This document shows, piece after piece, positions 53,805 through 62,369 of a stretch of 64,000 bases of DNA. Below the pieces are notes generated by a model, which had not been told where the DNA came from, made no database searches, and worked only from the letters and a program-made list of their open reading frames with translations. This stretch comes from JAYPAN01 sp049597955. Lineage in GTDB: Bacteria; Pseudomonadota; Alphaproteobacteria; RS24. How positions within the stretch are numbered: the first letter of the stretch is position 1; each line of letters opens with the position of its first letter. The DNA lies in assembly GCA_049597955.1 (NCBI GenBank), contig JBMYND010000004.1, positions 62,001-126,000 on the forward strand, read 5' to 3'. Position numbers and translations under genes: made by a program.

Positions 53805-54680
53805 ATGGCGCCGCGACATTTTTTTCTGATGGTTTTTATCTGCTTTGTTTGGGGGCTGACTTTTGTCGCCGGCAAGGCCGGTGTCACCGAATTGCCGCCC
53901 ATCTTGTTCACGGCTTTGCGCTATTTGCTGTTATCGCTGATTTTATGGCCCTTCCTGAAGCCGGTGACCGGGCAAATGCCGCAAGTCATTATCATTTCAA
54001 TATGCATGGGGTCGGCGCATTTCTCTCTGTTTTATGGCGGCATGTCACTGGCTGAAAATGTTTCCTCAGTGGCGGTGGCCACACAGCTTGGCGTGCCGAT
54101 AAGCACGATTATGTCGATATTCTTTCTCAATGAACAAGTTGGCTGGCGACGTTGGGCGGGTATTTTGGCCGCCTTTTTCGGTGTTATGGTGATTAGCTTT
54201 GACCCCGCCGTGGTCAATGAGCGTCTCGGCCTGATGCTGGTCGTTGGTGCGGCTTTTATCGGCTCGCTCGGCACGATTGTGATGAAGCAAATCACCGATA
54301 GCGGTGTCTATCAAATGCAGGCTTGGATTGCGATTATGAGCTGGCCGCCGCTTTTTGCGGTTTCGCTGGTCTTTGAACAAAACCATGTCGCCCTCTTGGC
54401 CAATGCCGGTCTTTATGGCTGGGGCGGGGTGATTTACACCGCGCTTGGGGCCAGCCTTATCGGCCATGCTGGCATGTATTATCTGTTGCAACGCTATGAT
54501 GTCTCCGTCACCGCGCCATTGACACTTATGGCACCGGTTTTTGGCATTATATTCGGCGTTTTGTTTTGGAGTGACAGTCTCGGTCTGCGCTTCTGGATTG
54601 GTGGTTCGCTGACTTTGCTCGGCGTGCTTATCATTGGCTTGCGCAAACGCGAAGTGGCACCGGCAGGAGCTGTCTTGTGA
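53805..54680 (+). CDS. EamA/DMT family transporter
   Basis: A 291-residue membrane protein with about ten hydrophobic helices in two repeated halves (FVWGLTFVAGKAG, LPPILFTALRYLLLSLILWPF, then SSVAVATQLGVPISTIMSIFFLNEQVGWRRWAGILAAFFGVMVI). It is of the EamA drug/metabolite family that exports amino acids, metabolites or toxins; the substrate is unknown. The ATG at 53805 was preferred over the GTG/ATG-like region upstream; no strong ribosome site exists. It overlaps the amidase gene by four bases. Confidence 0.85.
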   Translation: MAPRHFFLMVFICFVWGLTFVAGKAGVTELPPILFTALRYLLLSLILWPFLKPVTGQMPQVIIISICMGSAHFSLFYGGMSLAENVSSVAVATQLGVPISTIMSIFFLNEQVGWRRWAGILAAFFGVMVISFDPAVVNERLGLMLVVGAAFIGSLGTIVMKQITDSGVYQMQAWIAIMSWPPLFAVSLVFEQNHVALLANAGLYGWGGVIYTALGASLIGHAGMYYLLQRYDVSVTAPLTLMAPVFGIIFGVLFWSDSLGLRFWIGGSLTLLGVLIIGLRKREVAPAGAVL

Positions 54681-55426
54681 GCTTAAGCTTTATTGACCGG
54701 CCGTCGCCCAATCACAATGAACGCCAGCGGCCAATCTCGCTGCTCATCATGCATTACACAGATATGGCCGATGTCGAGGCGGCTTTGTCGCGCCTGTGCG
54801 ATCCGGCTTGTGAAGTATCGGCGCATTATTTGATAGACAAGCAGGGGCGCATTTACCGGCTGGTTGATGAAAGCCGCCGCGCTTGGCATGCCGGTGTCAG
54901 TTGCTGGCAGGGGGAGCGCGATGTCAACAGCGCCTCAATCGGCATTGAGCTTGACCATGCTGGCCACAACCATGCCGGTCATGACGCCAATCGCACAATG
55001 GCGGCGTTTCCGGCAGCTCAAATGGCGGCATTGACCGCGCTGGCCGGTGATATTATCGCCCGTCACGGCATTTTACCGGCCAATGTGTTGGGCCATAGCG
55101 ATGTTGCACCGGGGCGCAAAATTGACCCGGGCGAAGCGTTTGACTGGCAGGCATTGGCGGCTGCCGGTATCGGCCTGTGGCCGGATGACCTGCCGATTGA
55201 AAATGTCGGTGCCTTGCGCCTGGGCGATGAGGGCCCCGCTGTCAATGCGCTGCGCCAAACCTTGGCGGCTTATGGCTATGATATTGCTGTCAGCGGCGGT
55301 TTTGACGCGACAATGGAAGCCGTGATTTGCGCTTTTCAGCGTCATTTCAGGCCGCAAAAAATTGACGGCATTGCTGATGCCCAAACCCGCACTTTGATTT
55401 ATGCGGTCTGTCGCAAGCGCGGATGA
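54677..55426 (+). CDS. N-acetylmuramoyl-L-alanine amidase (Amidase_2) with PG-binding domain
   Basis: A 249-residue protein beginning at GTG 54677 (GTGA overlap). An Amidase_2/AmpD-like domain has LLIMHYTDM (Zn-binding His26), AHYLIDKQGRIYRLVDE, SASIGIELDH (Zn-binding Glu/His region) and VLGHSDVAPGRKIDPGE (catalytic His). It ends with a peptidoglycan-binding-like segment (LRLGDEGPAVNALRQTLAAYGY, AFQRHFRPQKIDGIADAQTRTLI). No signal peptide is seen, so it is probably a cytosolic AmpD-like recycler of muropeptides or an exported enzyme with an unrecognised signal. Confidence 0.88.
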   Translation: MSLSFIDRPSPNHNERQRPISLLIMHYTDMADVEAALSRLCDPACEVSAHYLIDKQGRIYRLVDESRRAWHAGVSCWQGERDVNSASIGIELDHAGHNHAGHDANRTMAAFPAAQMAALTALAGDIIARHGILPANVLGHSDVAPGRKIDPGEAFDWQALAAAGIGLWPDDLPIENVGALRLGDEGPAVNALRQTLAAYGYDIAVSGGFDATMEAVICAFQRHFRPQKIDGIADAQTRTLIYAVCRKRG

Positions 55427-55433
55427 GGTAATC

Positions 55434-55462
55434 GGGGGACAGCCGGTAAGCCATCCCCCTTT
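55434..55462 (+). terminator. Possible terminator after the amidase gene
   Basis: GGGGGA (55434-55439) and TCCCCC (55454-55459) arms flank a 14-base loop and are followed by only three T residues. The short T-run makes it a weak candidate. Confidence 0.35.
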
Positions 55463-55550
55463 ACGCAGAATACTGTTATGCAACAGACCGGCCCTTTGAA
55501 AATGCCGCACGCTGCCAGATGCGTGAGCGCCCCTTGGGTGCCGGGCTGTT

Positions 55551-55649
55551 GTCCATTTCAGCTACAAGAGAGAAATCCCTGCCTTTTTCCCAAAAGGTTT
55601 TTTATCGGGCAGGCAGCCCGACAGGGCTGCTTGTAGCTGTAAAATGGAC
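55551..55649. other. 99-nt nested inverted-repeat element upstream of rnpB
   Basis: Outer arms GTCCATTTCAGCTACAAG (55551-55568) and CTTGTAGCTG-TA-AAATGGAC (55630-55649) pair over 18 bases with a two-base bulge. Between them are three smaller hairpins: CCTGCC/GGCAGG (55578-55583 with 55608-55613), CCTTTT/AAAAGG (55582-55587 with 55592-55597, followed by TTTTTT) and CAGCCC/GGGCTG (55614-55619 with 55624-55629). The first two overlap slightly and compete. It may be a MITE-like insertion or a structured RNA. The rest of the 334-bp gene-free stretch between the amidase and rnpB shows nothing else recognisable apart from the promoter at 55725. Confidence 0.6.
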
Positions 55650-55724
55650 GGGTTATTGTTACGTTAACCGGCACGCAGGCGCAACCGCTATCTGAAATCA
55701 CCCGGCCAAAACGCGCGCATTTGC

Positions 55725-55753
55725 TTGACCTTTTGGCGGTTCCGGCGTAAGCC
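55725..55753 (+). promoter_or_regulatory. Predicted rnpB promoter
   Basis: TTGACC (55725-55730), a 17-bp spacer and TAAGCC (55748-55753) end seven bases before the start of the RNase P RNA at 55761, the expected distance from -10 to transcript start. Confidence 0.55.
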
Positions 55754-55760
55754 GAAACTC

Positions 55761-56121
<361 letters not shown>

Positions 56122-56155
56122 GCGAATATAAAAGGCTATATGCACACGCACGAAG

Positions 56156-56674
56156 TCATGCCACTTTAAGCAGTTCCACGAAACCATCATCCAAGCGGTC
56201 GGCGCGAATTTCCAATTGCCGCTGGCGCGCTTCGTCAATCAAATAATTGGCAATCGCTATTTCGTCTTTAATCAAATGCGCCAAATAGGCGTGGCGCAAT
56301 AATTCATCGGCTGAAGGTGACAGCCTTTTTCCGGTTTCGCTCTCTGCTTTGGCCACGCATTGTCGGTCGCCATAGCCCAAAATAGTGCCAAGCTTTTCTT
56401 GGGTATGTCCCAATTCATGCCGCATCCAACGCACTTCTTTTGGCCCCAAAAGGCGCGGCAGGTCGCATAAATGCAAACCGATAGCGGCTGATATATTGTC
56501 AAATTCGGGGAAGCTGCAGGTCATCTCGCCATTGACTTCCTGCCGAACAACCAGTTCCGGTGCCAGCCAATAATTGGAAAGACCAATCATTTCAAAATGA
56601 AACAGCCCGTCCAAAGACGCATTGTCAGCCAAAGGGCTGACCGCAATCTGCTTTCCCTTTTTGTCAGTCATCAT
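56156..56674 (-). CDS. HTH antitoxin/regulator partner of DUF4258 protein
   Basis: A 172-residue protein. Its middle shows a helix-turn-helix of XRE type: VRWMRHELGHTQEKLGTILGYGDRQCVAKAESETGKRLSPSADELLRHAY. The first 60 residues (SNYWLAPELVVRQEVNGEMTC and following) match the N-terminal part seen in HTH proteins paired with DUF4258 genes. It follows the DUF4258 gene with an 11-bp overlap. The most likely role is DNA-binding antitoxin that represses the pair via the palindrome at 57016. It is encoded second, after the presumed toxin, which is the reverse order to many type II systems. Confidence 0.65.
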   Translation of the reverse strand: MMTDKKGKQIAVSPLADNASLDGLFHFEMIGLSNYWLAPELVVRQEVNGEMTCSFPEFDNISAAIGLHLCDLPRLLGPKEVRWMRHELGHTQEKLGTILGYGDRQCVAKAESETGKRLSPSADELLRHAYLAHLIKDEIAIANYLIDEARQRQLEIRADRLDDGFVELLKVA

Positions 56675-56981
56675 TCGTCCCGTTCTTCATTACGCTGATA
56701 ATCAAAAGATGCGATGCGCTTTCACTGTTAAAGGCAACCACCACTTGCACGCCATATTCACCAATCCGGCACCGTAACTCATCCGGATAACGCCCCTTGA
56801 CCGGCTCATCATTCACTGTCCCGCCGCGTAAGGCCCGCAAAACCATACGGGCAGAAATGTCGCGCTCCTTCATCCTCTCAAGCGCATGCTCGGTATAGCG
56901 AAGCTTGTCCGGATAGACAGCCAGCTTATTTATGATTGCCTGCGCCTTGCGGCGAGTGCCATCAAACGCAGTATCATTCAT
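56664..56981 (-). CDS. DUF4258 domain protein, probable toxin of a type II-like pair
   Basis: A 105-residue protein; the ATG at 56981 is chosen since the longer frame starts with a non-standard codon. The DUF4258 pattern is visible: DKLRYTEHALERMKERDISARMVLRALRGG, then GRYPDELRCRIGEYGVQVVVAFNSESASHLLIISVM. DUF4258 is structurally related to the RelE/MqsR toxin fold, but killing activity is not shown here. The overlap with the HTH gene and shared palindromic promoter region are typical of toxin-antitoxin operons. Confidence 0.65.
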   Translation of the reverse strand: MNDTAFDGTRRKAQAIINKLAVYPDKLRYTEHALERMKERDISARMVLRALRGGTVNDEPVKGRYPDELRCRIGEYGVQVVVAFNSESASHLLIISVMKNGTNDD

Positions 56982-57015
56982 ACGAAAATTCCAGTTTCTG
57001 ACGACTTTTGTTTTC

Positions 57016-57053
57016 AATGTATATTATATATACATTTATAAAATGCAGGTCAA
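57016..57053 (-). promoter_or_regulatory. Promoter and palindromic operator of the DUF4258/HTH pair
   Basis: A perfect 21-bp palindrome, AATGTATAT-TAT-ATATACATT (57016-57036), overlaps a TATATA -10 (57025-57030). TTGACC (-35) on the minus strand lies at 57048-57053, 17 bp away. A dyad over the -10 is what an autorepressing antitoxin would use. Confidence 0.6.
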
Positions 57054-57083
57054 GCTTGGTTACAACGGAATACTGGACATAAT

Positions 57084-57139
57084 CCCTCAAAATCCCATTG
57101 ACACCCCATAAAATCCCGTGCTATCCCATATAAACCCAT
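57084..57139 (+). promoter_or_regulatory. Six-fold MraZ box array and mraZ promoter
   Basis: CCC-starting five-base units occur at 57084, 57094, 57105, 57115, 57125 and 57135. On the minus strand four read TGGGN and two differ at the first base. The 10-bp period (one step is 11) equals the TGGGN-N5 spacing known for MraZ binding in E. coli. A TTGACA -35 (57098-57103) with TATCCC (57122-57127) lies within the array, so MraZ should block its own promoter. Confidence 0.75.
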
Positions 57140-57194
57140 ATCAGACCGGATATGGCGCCGTGTATCTGTGCGGGACAGAAGCAGGAGGGCAGGC

Positions 57195-57686
57195 ATGAGT
57201 GTGTTCATGTCCACAATTGCAGGCAAGATAGACGCCAAAGGGCGCGTCTCAGTGCCGTCTGCCTTTCGCTCGGTGATTTCCGCACAAAACAATGACCCGT
57301 CCGGCCAGCCCAGCATTTTCATTTATCCCTCTTTCACCGAAGCGGCGATTGAGGGCGGCGGGCAGATATTGATGGACCAATACAGCGCCATGCTTGAACC
57401 GCTGGCACCATTGTCAGAAGAAAATGACGCGCTGGCCAATTCGCTGTTTGCCGATGCCCATTCGCTGAAATGTGATGCTGACGGGCGGGTTTCCTTGCCG
57501 GAAGATTTGCTGGCCCATGCCGGCATTGAGCAGGAATTATGCTTTGTCGGTCAACGCAGCAAGTTTCAGATTTGGAATCCGCAAAAATATGCTGAATTCC
57601 GCGCCCGCGCGCGCGAACAGGCCCTTCAAAACCGCACGCTTTTGCGCTCTTTATCGAGTTCCGAGCCGCCGGGAGGGCGTGGCTGA
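57195..57686 (+). CDS. mraZ: Transcriptional regulator MraZ
   Basis: A 163-residue protein; the ATG at 57195 follows AGGAGGG. It has the two AbrB-like halves of MraZ: STIAGKIDAKGRVSVPSAFR (about 5-24) and LKCDADGRVSLPEDLLAHAGI (about 91-111), each with the D-x-[KD]-G-R motif. MraZ binds the TGGGN repeats upstream of its own gene and represses the division/cell-wall cluster. It is the first gene of that cluster here. Confidence 0.95.
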   Translation: MSVFMSTIAGKIDAKGRVSVPSAFRSVISAQNNDPSGQPSIFIYPSFTEAAIEGGGQILMDQYSAMLEPLAPLSEENDALANSLFADAHSLKCDADGRVSLPEDLLAHAGIEQELCFVGQRSKFQIWNPQKYAEFRARAREQALQNRTLLRSLSSSEPPGGRG

Positions 57687-58756
57687 TGGGTGCGCGGGGA
57701 AACGCTCATGGGCAGGCCCGGGGCGAGGCCCCGATTTCGCAGCCGCATGTGCCGGTTTTGCTGGCCGAAGTTCTCAGTGCCATGTCGCCGCGCGACAATG
57801 CGGTCTATGTCGATGGCACATTTGGCGCGGGCGGTTATAGCCGCGCCTTGCTTGAAGCGGCGCAATGTCGTGTCATCGCTTTCGACCGCGACCCGTCTGC
57901 CCAAATTGCCGCCAATGCTCTGGCTGCCGAATTTGGTGACAGATTCAGCTTTATTGCCGGTTGTTTCGGCGATATGCGCGCATTATTGGCGGCGGCCAAT
58001 GTGGCGCAGGTCGATGGCGTGGTGTTTGACCTTGGCGTGTCTTCGATGCAGCTTGATGAGGCTGAGCGCGGCTTTTCCTTTATGCGCGACGGGCCGCTTG
58101 ACATGCGGATGAGCAGTGACGGCATGAGTGCGGCGGAGTTGGTCAATCAGGCCACGCCGGAATTGCTGGCTGATATTCTGCATGTTTACGGCGAAGAGCG
58201 GCGCGCCCGCGCGATTGCCAAAGCACTGGTGCGCGCCCGTGACATTGCGCCGATAACCCGCACCGGCCAATTGGTGGATGTGATTGTCAGCGTGCTCGGC
58301 CAGCCCAAAGGCAAGGGTGCGCATCCGGCGACGCGCAGTTTTCAGGCTTTGCGGATTTATCTCAATGATGAATTGGGTGAATTGGTCAAGGGTCTGGCGG
58401 CGGCTGAAGAAATACTGGCGCCCGGCGGTTGCCTTGTGGTGGTCACTTTTCATTCGCTGGAAGACCGGATTGCCAAGAAATTTCTGGCGCGGCGCAATGG
58501 CCGCGAGGGGCGTCCGTCGCGCCATTTGCCGGAAACCGCCATGCCCGATTACAGCTTTGCCGCTGCCGCCAAAAATTCGGTCAAGGCAAAAGACGATGAA
58601 ATTCAAGTCAATCCAAGGGCGCGCTCGGCGCGTTTGCGTGCGGCCATGCGCACTGAGGCCAAGGCGTTTCCGCTTGATGATGCCTTATTGCCGCCACGCG
58701 CGCCCAGATTGGCAGGTCACGCGCCGGCAGGTCGCGCGCAAGAGGTGACACCATGA
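57686..58756 (+). CDS. rsmH: 16S rRNA (cytosine(1402)-N4)-methyltransferase RsmH
   Basis: A 356-residue SAM-dependent methyltransferase: HVPVLLAEVLSAMSP, SAM site YVDGTFGAGGYSRALLE, VVFDLGVSSMQLDEAERGFSFMRDGPLDMRM and FHSLEDRIAKKFL. It methylates C1402 of 16S rRNA. ATG 57686 overlaps the mraZ stop (TGATG) and the stop overlaps ftsL (ATGA). The C-terminal extension (HAPAGRAQEVTP) is longer than in E. coli. Confidence 0.96.
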   Translation: MGARGNAHGQARGEAPISQPHVPVLLAEVLSAMSPRDNAVYVDGTFGAGGYSRALLEAAQCRVIAFDRDPSAQIAANALAAEFGDRFSFIAGCFGDMRALLAAANVAQVDGVVFDLGVSSMQLDEAERGFSFMRDGPLDMRMSSDGMSAAELVNQATPELLADILHVYGEERRARAIAKALVRARDIAPITRTGQLVDVIVSVLGQPKGKGAHPATRSFQALRIYLNDELGELVKGLAAAEEILAPGGCLVVVTFHSLEDRIAKKFLARRNGREGRPSRHLPETAMPDYSFAAAAKNSVKAKDDEIQVNPRARSARLRAAMRTEAKAFPLDDALLPPRAPRLAGHAPAGRAQEVTP

Positions 58757-59076
58757 TTAGGCTGCTCAATACATTATGCGTGATTTGCTTTATCGCCCTG
58801 ACATTGGCAGTCTATCACATTCGCTACAGCGCCGAGGCGGAAGCGCGTCAATTGCGGCGTCTGGAAATTCGGATTGGCGAAGAATTGGAGCAGCGCCGTG
58901 TGCTGGAAGCCGAGTGGAGCAGTCTGAACGACCCGCAAAGGCTGCAATATCTGGCCGGAAAATATCTCGACCTGCAAGTGGCGCGGGCCTCTCAATATGT
59001 TGAGGAAAATGAAGAGGCGATAACCAGCGTGCCGGTTTTGCTGCGGGCTGAAGGGGGTGTGCGTGGCGCGCGCTAG
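58753..59076 (+). CDS. ftsL: Cell division protein FtsL
   Basis: A 107-residue bitopic protein: an N-terminal membrane helix (LLNTLCVICFIALTLAVYHI), then a periplasmic coiled coil (EAEARQLRRLEIRIGEELEQRRVLEAEWSSLNDPQRLQYLAGKYLDL). Such proteins sit between rsmH and ftsI and link FtsQ/FtsB to FtsI activation. It overlaps rsmH by four bases and ends inside the start of ftsI. Confidence 0.88.
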   Translation: MIRLLNTLCVICFIALTLAVYHIRYSAEAEARQLRRLEIRIGEELEQRRVLEAEWSSLNDPQRLQYLAGKYLDLQVARASQYVEENEEAITSVPVLLRAEGGVRGAR

Positions 59077-60859
59077 GCTACCCGTTGTGCGCGCCGGTGG
59101 CGACTGGGCGGCGCATTTGGCGGGGCGCGACGGCATTGTTGGTGCCGATTTGTCCGGCCATGCGGTTGAAATGACACGACGGCGCTTGCGGATTGCGATT
59201 GTCTGTTTTGGGTTGGTTTTTACCCTTTTGGCAGCGCGGCTTATCCATTTGACGGCATTTGGGGTTAATCCTGCCCTGGCGCAGCGGACTGGCAATGGCA
59301 TAACTGCGCAAGTGCGGCCGATGATTATTGACCGTCAGGGCGCAGTGCTGGCAACGCAAATGGACACAACAACACTGGCCGCCAATCCGCGTGAAATTGA
59401 CGATGCGCAAATATTGGGTGTGCAATTGGCCGCCACTTTGCCGGAGTTGAACGCGGCGCGCCTGGCCCGTCAATTGGCTTCCAACTCGGCTTATGTCACA
59501 TTGAAGCGCGGCCTCACACCGGCACAAAAGCGGGCTGTGCTGAATCTCGGCAATCCGGCGCTGAAACTGACCGCAACGCCGAGGCGGGTTTATCCGTCCG
59601 GCGCGGCGGCATCGCATCTTGTGGGTTTTGCCGGCAGCGATATGAACGGGCTTGCCGGTTTGGAGCGGCGCATTGACGCTTGGCTCGATGATGCGCGTGA
59701 CGGCATATTGCCGGAAAATGTGTTTGTCTTGGATGAAAATGGTCAGCCGGTTTTTGAGACCAGCATTGACATTCGGGTGCAACATGGTGTGCGCGATATT
59801 CTTGGCCAAGCCATGCAGCGTTACCAAGCGAAATCAGCCGGTGCCATTATGGTCGATGTGCATAATGGCGAGATTGTCGCGCTGGTCTCCTTGCCCGATT
59901 TTGACCCGAACCAGCCAACCCGCGACGGTGTGGATTTGCACTTTAATCAAATGACGCTCGGCGTTTATGAGCTGGGCTCCATTTTCAAAGTCTTCACCGC
60001 TGCCATGGCGCTGGAAAATGACCAAATCAGCCTTGAGCAGACATTTGATACAGCAGAGCCTTTGCAGATTGGCAGCCATGCCATTACCGATGTGCATGGC
60101 CAGGCGCGCCCGCTCACCATTGCTGAAATTGTTACCCATTCTTCCAATATCGGTGCCGCCAAGCTGGCTTTGCAAGTCAGCAGTGAAGAGCATTTGGGCT
60201 TTTTGCAACGTCTCGGCCTGACCGATAAGATTGAATTTGACCTGCCCGAAACCGGCCAACCAATCATTCCCGACCAATGGGGCGATATTGAGCGCGCCAC
60301 TGTTTCTTTCGGGCATGGTTTGGCGGTTACACCCCTGCATGCGCTGATGGCCGGTGCGGCCATGGTCAATGGCGGCGTGTTATATGCGCCAAGCTTGCAA
60401 CGGGTTGATTTGCCGGTCGGGCAGCGCGTTATATCGGCGCAAAGCTCGGCCCATATCCGCACCATGATGCGCGCCGTGGTGGCCGAAGGCACAGGTCGCA
60501 AGGCAGATGTTGATGGCTATGAGGTGATTGGCAAAACCGGCTCCGCCGAAAAGCCGGTCAATGGCAGCTATAATGAAAACGCATTGCTGACATCTTTCAT
60601 CGGGGCATTTCCCGCTTCTTCGCCGCGCTATGCCTTGCTGGTCATGTTTAATGAGCCGCAGGGGACGCAAGCGACTTATGGTCATGCGCTGGCCGGGTGG
60701 AACGCCGCGCCGACCGCCGGAGAGATTATTCGCCGCACCGCGCCGCTGCTCAATGTCATGCCGCGCCGTGACGAAGCCGACCGGCAGGCGCGCGGTCACG
60801 GGCCGCCGGAAAAACTGCCAAGCCTCGCTTTCATGCAGGAGGTGGGCGATGCACCTTGA
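59063..60859 (+). CDS. ftsI: Septal peptidoglycan transpeptidase FtsI (PBP3)
   Basis: A protein of about 598 residues; GTG 59063 sits five bases after AAGGGGG and overlaps ftsL. One membrane helix (about 40-62) anchors a dimerisation domain and the transpeptidase domain. The active-site Ser306/Lys309 (GSIFK), Ser-Ser-Asn at 360-362 and Lys-Thr-Gly at 491-493 are all visible, so the enzyme should be active. It crosslinks septal peptidoglycan during cell division. Confidence 0.95.
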   Translation: MARARLPVVRAGGDWAAHLAGRDGIVGADLSGHAVEMTRRRLRIAIVCFGLVFTLLAARLIHLTAFGVNPALAQRTGNGITAQVRPMIIDRQGAVLATQMDTTTLAANPREIDDAQILGVQLAATLPELNAARLARQLASNSAYVTLKRGLTPAQKRAVLNLGNPALKLTATPRRVYPSGAAASHLVGFAGSDMNGLAGLERRIDAWLDDARDGILPENVFVLDENGQPVFETSIDIRVQHGVRDILGQAMQRYQAKSAGAIMVDVHNGEIVALVSLPDFDPNQPTRDGVDLHFNQMTLGVYELGSIFKVFTAAMALENDQISLEQTFDTAEPLQIGSHAITDVHGQARPLTIAEIVTHSSNIGAAKLALQVSSEEHLGFLQRLGLTDKIEFDLPETGQPIIPDQWGDIERATVSFGHGLAVTPLHALMAGAAMVNGGVLYAPSLQRVDLPVGQRVISAQSSAHIRTMMRAVVAEGTGRKADVDGYEVIGKTGSAEKPVNGSYNENALLTSFIGAFPASSPRYALLVMFNEPQGTQATYGHALAGWNAAPTAGEIIRRTAPLLNVMPRRDEADRQARGHGPPEKLPSLAFMQEVGDAP

Positions 60860-62369
60860 CGCACTGATCAGCCATTTGGGTCTTGTTCCGGCAGATAAAA
60901 GCTTGCCGGAAATTGATATTTGTGGGCTGACCGCCGACAGCCGCGCCGTTGCGCCGGGCTATTTATTTGCTGCCTTGCCGGGCGTGCAGCATGACGGGCT
61001 GGCCTATGCCGAGCAGGCGCAGGCCAATGGTGCGCGGGCGATTTTATCGCATGCGCCTTGTCGCGCCAATGTGCCGGTCTTTGTCAGCGCCAATGCGCGG
61101 CGCGATTTGGCACTGATGGCGGCGCGGTTTTTTGAAGTGCAGCCGGAGGTGGTTGTCGCTGTCACCGGCACGAATGGCAAAAGCTCGACCGCCGGTTTCA
61201 TGCGCGGCCTGTGGCGGGCTTGCGGCCATGATGCTGCCTCGCTCGGCACTTTGGGGGTTGAAGCCATGCGCGCCAATGGCGCGGCGATTGGCGGCATCGC
61301 CTCGCCCGGCCATACCACGCCGGAGCCGGTCGCCTTGCACGCGGTGTTGCGCGACTTTGTGGCCGCCAATGTCAGTCATTTGGCGCTGGAAGCCTCCAGT
61401 CATGGGCTGGCGCAATATCGCCTTGATGGGGTCACTTTGAAAGCGGCGGGTTTCACAAATTTGTCGCGCGACCATCTTGATTATCATGACAGCGATGCCG
61501 ATTATCTGGCCGCCAAAATGCGGCTGTTTACCGAAGTGTTGGCACCGGACGCCGTGGCGGTGATTGATGTTTCCTCCGAGGCCGGGCAGGCGGTGGCCGA
61601 TGCGGCCCGCCGGACAGGTCGCCGGATATTGACGACCGGCACAGCAGAGGCGGATATTTTCCTCGCCCTTGAGGCGCGCTTGCCCAATGCCATGCAAGTC
61701 AGCGTCACGCTTACCGGTGCGGCCGCACAAGACAGTGCCAGTGCGGCGCGGCACCAGAGTTTGCATTTGCCTTTGATTGGCGATTTTCAATTGCAGAATA
61801 TCAGCATTGCGCTTGGCCTTGCGCTGGCCGCCGGAGACGGGGTGGACAAGCTGTTGGCTGCCTTGCCCCATTTGGCGGCGGAAAAAGGGCGCATGCAGCA
61901 GGCCGGTCAGACAAGGGCCGGTGCCATTGCCTATGTCGATTATGCCCATACGCCCGATGCGTTGCACAATGCCTTGGCCGCCTTGCGCGCCCATATGGCT
62001 GATACGGCGCGGCTGCATTTGGTGTTTGGCTGCGGTGGCGACCGCGATAGCGGCAAACGCCCGCTTATGGGGGCGGTGGCGGCAAGGGGTGCCGACAGGG
62101 TGATTGTGACGGATGACAATCCGCGCGGCGAAGACCCGGCGCAAATCAGGCAGGCGATTTTGGCCGCCTGTCCGGAAGCGACCGACATTGGCGACCGCGC
62201 CACGGCGATTGAGGCGGCGCTCGCTGCGGCTGACAAAGATGATGTGGTGCTGATTGCCGGCAAGGGCCATGAGCAGGGTCAGCAGATTGGCGACATGGTT
62301 TTGCCATTTGATGATGCCAATGTGATTGCCGACATTATCGCGCAGCAGTCAGGAGGGCGGCATGTCTGA
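60849..62369 (+). CDS. murE: UDP-MurNAc-L-Ala-D-Glu:meso-DAP ligase MurE
   Basis: A 506-residue Mur ligase; ATG 60849 overlaps ftsI by 11 bp. It has the ATP P-loop VTGTNGKSS, the LEASSHGLAQYRL segment, FTNLSRDHLDYH, and the substrate-selecting DNPR motif at 423-426 that marks meso-diaminopimelate rather than lysine. It adds the third stem-peptide residue in peptidoglycan precursor synthesis. It ends overlapping murF. Confidence 0.96.
   Translation: MHLDALISHLGLVPADKSLPEIDICGLTADSRAVAPGYLFAALPGVQHDGLAYAEQAQANGARAILSHAPCRANVPVFVSANARRDLALMAARFFEVQPEVVVAVTGTNGKSSTAGFMRGLWRACGHDAASLGTLGVEAMRANGAAIGGIASPGHTTPEPVALHAVLRDFVAANVSHLALEASSHGLAQYRLDGVTLKAAGFTNLSRDHLDYHDSDADYLAAKMRLFTEVLAPDAVAVIDVSSEAGQAVADAARRTGRRILTTGTAEADIFLALEARLPNAMQVSVTLTGAAAQDSASAARHQSLHLPLIGDFQLQNISIALGLALAAGDGVDKLLAALPHLAAEKGRMQQAGQTRAGAIAYVDYAHTPDALHNALAALRAHMADTARLHLVFGCGGDRDSGKRPLMGAVAARGADRVIVTDDNPRGEDPAQIRQAILAACPEATDIGDRATAIEAALAAADKDDVVLIAGKGHEQGQQIGDMVLPFDDANVIADIIAQQSGGRHV

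Noticed and set aside
61044..62270. Long open frame of 408 codons on the minus strand opposite murE
   Set aside because: It is antisense to a well-supported MurE with catalytic motifs, and its His/Arg/Gln-rich composition and lack of a ribosome site are typical of shadow frames.
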